A stretch of DNA of 64,000 nucleotides, taken from NCBI RefSeq assembly GCF_004402695.1, contig NZ_SOFL01000008.1:215059-279058 (forward strand). The letters are read 5' to 3'. Below the pieces are notes generated by a model. That model saw nothing but the letters and a program-made list of their open reading frames with translations. It was not told the origin of the DNA and ran no database searches. The position numbers and the translations under genes were made by a program. This DNA comes from Cryobacterium adonitolivorans (lineage in GTDB: Bacteria; Actinomycetota; Actinomycetes; Actinomycetales; Microbacteriaceae). This document shows positions 58,777 to 64,000 of the stretch, one piece after another. Numbering within the stretch: the stretch's first letter is position 1; each line of letters opens with the position of its first letter.

Positions 58777-60921
58777 TCAAAGCGCGCAGCTGACGCAGCC
58801 CTCAACCTCGGTCCCCTCGAGGGCCATCTGGCGCAGGCGGATGTAGTAGATGGTCTTGATGCCCTTCTTCCACGCGTAGATCTGCGCGCGGTTGATGTCA
58901 CGGGTCGTGGCGGTGTCCTTGAAGAACAGCGTCAGCGAGAGGCCCTGGTCCACGTGCTGGGTGGCAGCGGCGTAGGTGTCGATGACCTTCTCGTAGCCGA
59001 TTTCGTAGGCATCCTGGTAGAACTCGGTGTTGTCGTTCGTCATGAACGGCGCCGGGTAGTACACCCGGCCGAGCTTGCCTTCCTTGCGGATCTCGATCTT
59101 CGAGGCGATCGGGTGGATCGACGCGGTCGAGTTGTTGATGTACGAGATCGACCCCGTCGGCGGCACGGCTTGCAGGTTCTGGTTGTAGATACCGTGCGCC
59201 ATGACAGATGCCTTGAGCTCGGCCCAGTCGGACTGGGTCGGGATCTCAACGGCCGAGTTAGCGAACAGCTCGGCGCCACGCACGGTGCTGGGAGCCCAGA
59301 CCTGATCGGTGTACTTGTCGAAGAAGGCACCGGAGGCGTAGGTCGAGTCCGCGAAGCCCTCGAAGGCAGTGCCGCGCTCGATGGCGATCTTGTTCGAGGC
59401 GCGCAGGGCGTGGAAGAGCACCGTGTAGAAGTAGACGTTGGTGAAGTCGATGCCTTCTTCGCTGCCGTAGTACACCCGCTCACGGGCGAGGTAGCCGTGC
59501 AGGTTCATCTGGCCCAGGCCGATGGCGTGAGACTTGTCGTTGCCGCTCTCGATCGAACGCACCGACGCGATGTGGCTCTGGTCGGAGACCGCGCTGAGTC
59601 CGCGGATCGCGGTGTCGACGACCCGGCCGAAGTCGGGCGCATCCATGGCCAGCGCGATGTTCATCGAGCCGAGGTTGCAGGAGATGTCCTTGCCGATGGT
59701 GTCGTAGGAGAGGTCCTCGTTGTACGTGGTCGGGGTGTTGACCTGGAGGATCTCCGAGCACAGGTTCGACATGTTGATGCGGCCCTTGATCGGGTTCGCC
59801 TCGTTCACGGTGTCTTCGAACATGATGTACGGGTAGCCGGACTCGAACTGGATCTCGGCGAGGGTCTGGAAGAAGTCGCGGGCCTTCATCTTGGACTTCT
59901 TGATGCGCGAGTCGTCGACCATTTCGTGGTACTTCTCGGACACCGAGATGTCCGCGAAGGGCACACCGTAGACGCGCTCGACGTCGTATGGGGAGAACAG
60001 ATACATGTCCTCGTTGTTCTTGGCCAGCTCGAAGGTGATGTCGGGGATGACCACTCCGAGGGAGAGGGTCTTGATGCGGATCTTCTCGTCGGCGTTCTCC
60101 CGCTTGGTGTCGAGGAAGCGCATGATGTCGGGGTGGTGAGCGTGCAGGTACACCGCGCCGGCGCCCTGGCGGGCACCAAGCTGGTTGGCGTAGCTGAAGG
60201 AGTCTTCGAGCAGCTTCATCACGGGGATGATGCCGCTGGACTGGTTCTCGATCTGCTTGATCGGCGCGCCGGACTCACGGATGTTGGAGAGCAGCAGGGC
60301 TACGCCGCCGCCGCGCTTGGACAGCTGCAGCGAGGAGTTGATGCCGCGGGAGATGGACTCCATGTTGTCTTCGATGCGCAGCAGGAAGCAGGAGACGAGC
60401 TCGCCGCGCTGCGCCTTGCCGGAGTTCAGGAAGGTGGGGGTCGCGGGCTGGAATCGGCCGGCGATGATCTCCTCCACGAGGGCGATCGCGAGCTGCTCGT
60501 CGCCCTGGGCGAGGCCGAGGGCGGTCATCACGACACGGTCCTCGAATCGCTCGAGGTAACGCTTACCGTCGAAGGTCTTCAGCGTGTACGAGGTGTAGTA
60601 CTTGAACGCACCGAGGAAGGTCTGGAAGCGGAACTTCTTCGAGTACGCCAGCTCGTTGAGACTGGTGATGAACTCGAAGGTGTACAGGTCGAGCACGGCC
60701 TGTTCGTAGTACTCCTTCTCGACCAGGTAGTCGAGGCGTTCGCGCAGCGAGTGGAAGAACACCGTGTTCTGGTTCACGTGCTGCAGGAAGAACTCCCGGG
60801 CAGCTTCGCGGTCCTTGTCGAACTGGATCTCCCCGTTCGGTCCGTACAGGTTGAGCATGGCGTTCAGGGAGTGATAGTCCATGTCCAGGCCTGACGGCGG
60901 GCTGATCGGGGTGACCTTCAC
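58777..60921 (-). CDS. nrdE: class Ib ribonucleotide reductase large subunit (NrdE)
   Basis: NrdE carries the active site for NDP reduction. [21 protein letters not shown], the CNLGSMN strand and [16 protein letters not shown] mark catalytic and loop regions; the redox tail ends GCVSCAL, recharged by NrdH. I prefer the GTG at 60921, which overlaps the nrdI stop as GTGA with TGGAAG in front, over a TTG at 60936. Length is then 714 aa. It is in the operon order nrdH-nrdI-nrdE-nrdF. Confidence 0.96.
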   Translation of the reverse strand: MKVTPISPPSGLDMDYHSLNAMLNLYGPNGEIQFDKDREAAREFFLQHVNQNTVFFHSLRERLDYLVEKEYYEQAVLDLYTFEFITSLNELAYSKKFRFQTFLGAFKYYTSYTLKTFDGKRYLERFEDRVVMTALGLAQGDEQLAIALVEEIIAGRFQPATPTFLNSGKAQRGELVSCFLLRIEDNMESISRGINSSLQLSKRGGGVALLLSNIRESGAPIKQIENQSSGIIPVMKLLEDSFSYANQLGARQGAGAVYLHAHHPDIMRFLDTKRENADEKIRIKTLSLGVVIPDITFELAKNNEDMYLFSPYDVERVYGVPFADISVSEKYHEMVDDSRIKKSKMKARDFFQTLAEIQFESGYPYIMFEDTVNEANPIKGRINMSNLCSEILQVNTPTTYNEDLSYDTIGKDISCNLGSMNIALAMDAPDFGRVVDTAIRGLSAVSDQSHIASVRSIESGNDKSHAIGLGQMNLHGYLARERVYYGSEEGIDFTNVYFYTVLFHALRASNKIAIERGTAFEGFADSTYASGAFFDKYTDQVWAPSTVRGAELFANSAVEIPTQSDWAELKASVMAHGIYNQNLQAVPPTGSISYINNSTASIHPIASKIEIRKEGKLGRVYYPAPFMTNDNTEFYQDAYEIGYEKVIDTYAAATQHVDQGLSLTLFFKDTATTRDINRAQIYAWKKGIKTIYYIRLRQMALEGTEVEGCVSCAL

Positions 60922-61400
60922 GGCTGTTGCTTCCAAAATTCTTCCAATCCTTCGTGAACGGCGGCTACGTCGTCCGGTGTGCCGAATACTTCAAAGCGAT
61001 ACAGGTGGGGCACACCGCACTTCTGAGCGATGATGTCCCCGGCGAGGCAGAACGCCACACCGAAATTCGTGTTCCCGGCGCCGATGACGCCGCGGATGAG
61101 TGAGCGGTTGCGTTTGTCGTTTAGAAAGCGGATGACCTGGCGCGGCACGGCCGGCCCCAGATCGCCGCCGCCGTAGGTCGGCACGACGAGCACGAACGGC
61201 TTCCGGGCCACGAGCGGCGCATCCTTGGCGTAGAGCGGGATGCGGGCGGCGGGGCGGCCGAGCTTCTCGACGAACCTCTGGGTGTTGCCGGAGGTGCTCG
61301 AGAAGTAGACGATGTCCACGTCTCCGGCGTCGATCTCCCCGGCGGCCCGTTCGGCCGCACCGGCAGTGGACTCGCGAGTGGAATCAGCCTGAAGCAGCAT
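60918..61400 (-). CDS. nrdI: flavodoxin-like NrdI protein
   Basis: NrdI supplies the oxidant that activates the dimetal centre of NrdF. It has the flavodoxin phosphate loop STSGNTQRF (residues ~36-44 of 160) and [18 protein letters not shown], the FMN-binding segment. [11 protein letters not shown] and [14 protein letters not shown] complete the fold. The ATG at 61400 is preceded by AAAGGGGA; a frame opening 48 bases further out is less likely. Its stop overlaps the nrdE start. Confidence 0.95.
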   Translation of the reverse strand: MLLQADSTRESTAGAAERAAGEIDAGDVDIVYFSSTSGNTQRFVEKLGRPAARIPLYAKDAPLVARKPFVLVVPTYGGGDLGPAVPRQVIRFLNDKRNRSLIRGVIGAGNTNFGVAFCLAGDIIAQKCGVPHLYRFEVFGTPDDVAAVHEGLEEFWKQQP

Positions 61401-61454
61401 GGGTCCCCTTTTCGTGCGAGTTGTGCGGTCGGCGCCCCCCAGGCGCACTGGCGG

Positions 61455-61688
61455 TTACGCCAGGCGCGCGGCGAGTTCGTTGATCTTGTCGGGACGGAAG
61501 CCCGACCAGTGGTCCTCATCGGTGATGACGACGGGCGCCTGCAGGTAGCCGAGCGCCTTGACGGCCTCGAGTGCGTTCTCGTCGGCCGACAGGTCGAGGA
61601 TGTTGTACTCGATGCCCTTGTTGTCCAGGGCGCGGTAGGTCGCGGTGCACTGCACGCAGGACGGCTTGGTGTAAACGGTGATTGCCAT
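61455..61688 (-). CDS. nrdH: glutaredoxin-like NrdH redoxin
   Basis: The 77-residue redoxin delivers electrons from thioredoxin reductase to NrdE. The CVQC active site is in TKPSCVQCTATYRAL, and LGYLQAPVV carries the cis-Pro. The C-terminal WSGFRPDKI is the NrdH signature. It is the first gene of the nrd operon and stands directly behind the NrdR/DnaA-type promoter region. Confidence 0.96.
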   Translation of the reverse strand: MAITVYTKPSCVQCTATYRALDNKGIEYNILDLSADENALEAVKALGYLQAPVVITDEDHWSGFRPDKINELAARLA

Positions 61689-62071
61689 CGAAGAGGCCTC
61701 TCGTATCGTTCTCGTCGTTCAGGACCGTAGGCAAAGCTGTGCGAAATCCGTGGTGAAGACGTAGTTGAAATGTGGTGGAAATGCACCCGTGAAGTGCGAA
61801 GTTCTTTGTGAAGCGTTGTGCGATTGCTTGGACTTCAATACTACATCTAGTGATTGCGAATGGGAACAGCCACTACATGCGGGAATTACAATTGTGTACT
61901 TATCCACCGACATTCCACCGGTTGTCAACAGGCCGTATCAGTCGAAAGCCGCAGAATCCCGCGGCGCCGGGCTCAGTTATCCACAGGTAGCGGAACGCCC
62001 GGATTTCACCCTGTGGAATTCGTCGCCGGGCGCGTCGGGCACGTCGGGCGCGACCGGCGACGGCAGGTGCT
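61689..62071 (-). promoter_or_regulatory. nrd promoter region
   Basis: The 383-base gene-free space before nrdH holds ACTACATCTAGTGA near 61840, whose ACTA/TAGT arms match an NrdR box, and a second ACTACAT exactly 32 bases on (61872), three helical turns, as NrdR box pairs usually show. The second half-box is weaker. DnaA-box-like TTATCCACC, TTATCCACA and TTGTCAACA occur at 61900, 61977 and 61922. No further gene is supported here. Confidence 0.65.
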
Positions 62072-63118
62072 CTATCCGCCGGTCGGGAGCGACGGTCGCG
62101 GCGGCGGCGCCGTCGACGAACGGATGACCAGCTCTGGCACCATGGGCGGCACTCCCGGTGAGTCCTCGTCGGCGAGCACGGCCAGAAGGGTGAACAGAAT
62201 GTCCCGGCCTAGGCTGTCGAAGTCCTGCCGCATGGTCGTCAGCGGCGGAGCAAAGTAGGCCGACTCGGGGATGTCGTCGAAGCCGATCACGCTCACGTCT
62301 CGCGGCACCGTGAAACCATGCCCGGTGAGAGCGTGCACCAAGCCCAGCGCCATCTGGTCGTTGCCGGCGAATACCGCCGTGAAATCCAACGACGCTCCCT
62401 GCTGGGCGAGCGCCGTGCCGAAGCCGAATCCGCTGGCCGGCGACCAGTCCCCCACCATAGGCTCCAGCGCCACCAGCCCGCGGGCAGCCAGCTCGTCACG
62501 CCAGCCGCGCACACGTTCGAGCGCATCCATCGAGTCGGCCGGCCCGGCGAGGTGGCGGATGCGGGTGTGACCCAACCCGGCAAGGTGGGCGACAGCGGCC
62601 CTGGCCCCGCGGTACTGGTCGATGGCCACACTGTGAAAGCCGCTCCGACCGCTGGAGTCCACCGCGACGAGCGGCACGCCCAGTTCGATCCCCTGCACGG
62701 CGTCCAGGGCGCCACGGTGGGCCGCGATCAGCACAATCGCCTCCACGTTCTGGCGCAGCAACAGCTCCACCGCCGATCGAAGCGAATCCGGTTCAGACTT
62801 GAGCATGCTGGCCATGCTCACCGCGTACCGCGCATTGCGCGCCGCCTCATTGAAATGGAGCACGGCGCTGGAGGGGCCGTAGTCCGGCCCTCCCGTCGTG
62901 ATCAGCCCGATGGTGCGCGACCGCCGGGTGACCAGGGCGCGCGCGGCGGGCGAGGGCCGGTAGTTCAGCGCGGCGATGGCCTTCTCCACCCGCTGCCGGG
63001 TGGCCGGCCGCACGTTGGGCAGGTCATTGAGCACCCGCGACACCGTCTGATGCGACACCCCGGCGAGCCGGGCCACGTCGAAGATCGTCGCGACGCGCGC
63101 CTTATAGTCGTCCGTCAC
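62072..63118 (-). CDS. LacI family transcriptional regulator
   Basis: The helix-turn-helix is TIFDVARLAGVSHQTVSRVLNDLPNVRPATRQRVEKAI, with YRPSPAARALVTRRSRTIGL as hinge. The effector domain includes VAIDQYRGARAAVAHLAGLGHTRIRHLAG. The GTG at 63118 follows AGGAGG (348 aa). It lies 82 bases after the permease stop, transcribed in the same direction, and probably regulates that sugar transporter. Ligand is unknown; ribose- or galactofuranose-like sugars are candidates by context. Confidence 0.92.
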   Translation of the reverse strand: MTDDYKARVATIFDVARLAGVSHQTVSRVLNDLPNVRPATRQRVEKAIAALNYRPSPAARALVTRRSRTIGLITTGGPDYGPSSAVLHFNEAARNARYAVSMASMLKSEPDSLRSAVELLLRQNVEAIVLIAAHRGALDAVQGIELGVPLVAVDSSGRSGFHSVAIDQYRGARAAVAHLAGLGHTRIRHLAGPADSMDALERVRGWRDELAARGLVALEPMVGDWSPASGFGFGTALAQQGASLDFTAVFAGNDQMALGLVHALTGHGFTVPRDVSVIGFDDIPESAYFAPPLTTMRQDFDSLGRDILFTLLAVLADEDSPGVPPMVPELVIRSSTAPPPRPSLPTGG

Positions 63119-63200
63119 AACCACCTCCTGCAGCCGGTGCGACCGCACCGATGCGCCGAAATCCGCGCACTACTATTCTCTCGACTGCCGAGCCCCTGCA

Positions 63201-64000
63201 TTACCGCCGCAGAGTGGTGAGGAGGCGCTGCAGCACGATGAAGACCAGCAGCAGGGCGCCGATCACGATCTTGGTCCACCAGGAACTCAGGGTGCCCTCG
63301 AAGCTGATGATGGTCTGGATGATGCCGAGCACCAGCACGCCGAGCACGGAACCGAGGATGAAGCCGGAGCCTCCGGTGAGCAGGGTGCCACCGATGACGA
63401 CAGCGGCGATCGCATCCAGCTCCATTCCGACCGCGGTGAGGCTGTATCCAGACAGCGTATAAAAGGTGAAGAGCACCCCACCGAGGGCGGAGCAGAACCC
63501 ACTGATCACGTAGACGAGCACCCGGGTGCGGGCGACGGGCAAGCCCATCAGCATCGCGGATTGGCCGCCGTTGCCGATGCCGTACACGGTGCGGCCGGTG
63601 CGGGTGTAGTGCAGCACGAAGAACGCGATGCCCACCACGATCACGGCGATGATCACGCTGGGAGTGATCATCAGCCCAGGCCCCAGCGGGATACGGGTCT
63701 GCGCCATGTCGACGAAGAACGGGTTGGTGATCGAAATCGAGTTCAAGCTGATCACGTAGCAGAGCCCACGGGCCAGGAACATGGCGGCGAGGGTAGCGAT
63801 GAAAGGCTGGATCTCGAAGAAGTGGATGACCAGGCCCACCAGCATCCCGAGGGTGGAGCCCACGACGAGCACGATGACGATCACGGCAAGCGGTGGCCAG
63901 CCGGCCCGCAGCAGCGACGCCGCGATCATGGTGGACAGGGCCACCACCGACCCCACCGACAGGTCGATACCCCCGGTCAGGATTACGAAGGTCATGCCGA
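63201..64000 (-). CDS. sugar ABC transporter permease, YjfF/RbsC type, partial (5' end outside window)
   Basis: The frame remains open to base 64000. The visible ~264 residues contain TFVILTGGIDLSVGSVVALSTM (the RbsC/YjfF signature), GIGNGGQSAMLMGLPVARTRVLVYVISG, and GIIQTIISFEGTLSSWWTKI near the end. Of the CUT2 families, YjfF/YtfT-type galactofuranose permeases fit best, but ribose is possible. The first helices lie outside the window. Other subunits should be upstream. Confidence 0.9.
   Translation of the reverse strand, partial: GMTFVILTGGIDLSVGSVVALSTMIAASLLRAGWPPLAVIVIVLVVGSTLGMLVGLVIHFFEIQPFIATLAAMFLARGLCYVISLNSISITNPFFVDMAQTRIPLGPGLMITPSVIIAVIVVGIAFFVLHYTRTGRTVYGIGNGGQSAMLMGLPVARTRVLVYVISGFCSALGGVLFTFYTLSGYSLTAVGMELDAIAAVVIGGTLLTGGSGFILGSVLGVLVLGIIQTIISFEGTLSSWWTKIVIGALLLVFIVLQRLLTTLRR

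Noticed and set aside
58675-60894. Long plus-strand open frame over nrdE
   Set aside because: It mirrors nrdE, has a Val/Leu/Asp/His/Arg-rich composition and no motif.
61900-61985. Replication origin suggested by DnaA-box-like sequences
   Set aside because: Only one perfect box and two near matches are present, without dnaA, dnaN or an AT-rich region; regulation of nrdHIEF explains them better.

Overview
This is a GC-rich, tightly packed chromosomal segment from an actinobacterium. The gene content points to Micrococcales, family Microbacteriaceae: a class Ib ribonucleotide reductase (nrdHIEF), a small-type SRP RNA next to tRNA-Ser, an ECF42-like sigma factor paired with a DGPF/YCII protein, and proteins of the Rv0428c and Eis families. 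A Cryobacterium-like genome is my guess from protein flavour only; no search was run. There is no phage, insertion sequence, CRISPR array or replication origin. The window is core metabolism, sugar-utilisation genes and small stress modules.

Layout. 1-3.2 kb: a stress-type group (short-chain dehydrogenase, membrane proteins, PRC-barrel/DUF2382 protein). 3.3-4.4 kb: a decayed iron-ABC ATPase piece, a YccF protein and a strong terminator. 4.4-10.3 kb: xfp-pta-ackA, the acetyl-phosphate branch that turns ketose phosphates into acetate and ATP. 10.4-10.8 kb: SRP RNA (ffs, minus strand) and tRNA-Ser(GGA). 10.9-13.7 kb: a wrecked MFS gene, then a DGPF protein overlapping an ECF sigma gene. 13.8-16.2 kb: a small protein with a Ktr/Trk-type K+ uptake pair. 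16.3-23.6 kb: membrane proteins, acetyltransferases, a saccharopine-dehydrogenase-like enzyme, PAP2 phosphatase, Bcr/CflA exporter and LysR regulator.

23.6-32.8 kb is a xylose region: a ROK (XylR-like) regulator, a divergent sugar oxidoreductase, xylA, glycerate kinase and xylB, with decayed GH1 and aldo/keto reductase genes between them. The same operator-like sequence lies before the oxidoreductase, xylA and xylB. 32.8-45.5 kb is an arabinan/arabinoside utilisation locus: GH127, two GH43, GH51 and GH27 enzymes, a YesL-like protein, an ABC importer without its own ATPase, and a LacI regulator. Four copies of an AACGTT-centred palindrome lie at its promoters.

45.7-57.3 kb holds an Eis-type acetyltransferase, a DsbA-like thioredoxin, a CHY zinc-finger protein, an M23 peptidase, an arsR-ACR3 arsenic pair, marR-ohr, a TetR regulator, a universal stress protein, a secreted wall-associated-looking protein and acetolactate decarboxylase. 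57.7-61.7 kb is nrdHIEF with a candidate NrdR box pair and DnaA-like boxes upstream. 62-64 kb ends with a LacI regulator and a ribose/galactofuranose-type ABC permease running off the edge.

The most unusual feature is the intergenic DNA. At least five families of short palindromic elements (about 23-93 bp) recur in this one window, and several lie against gene remnants. Seven decayed gene pieces were recognised.
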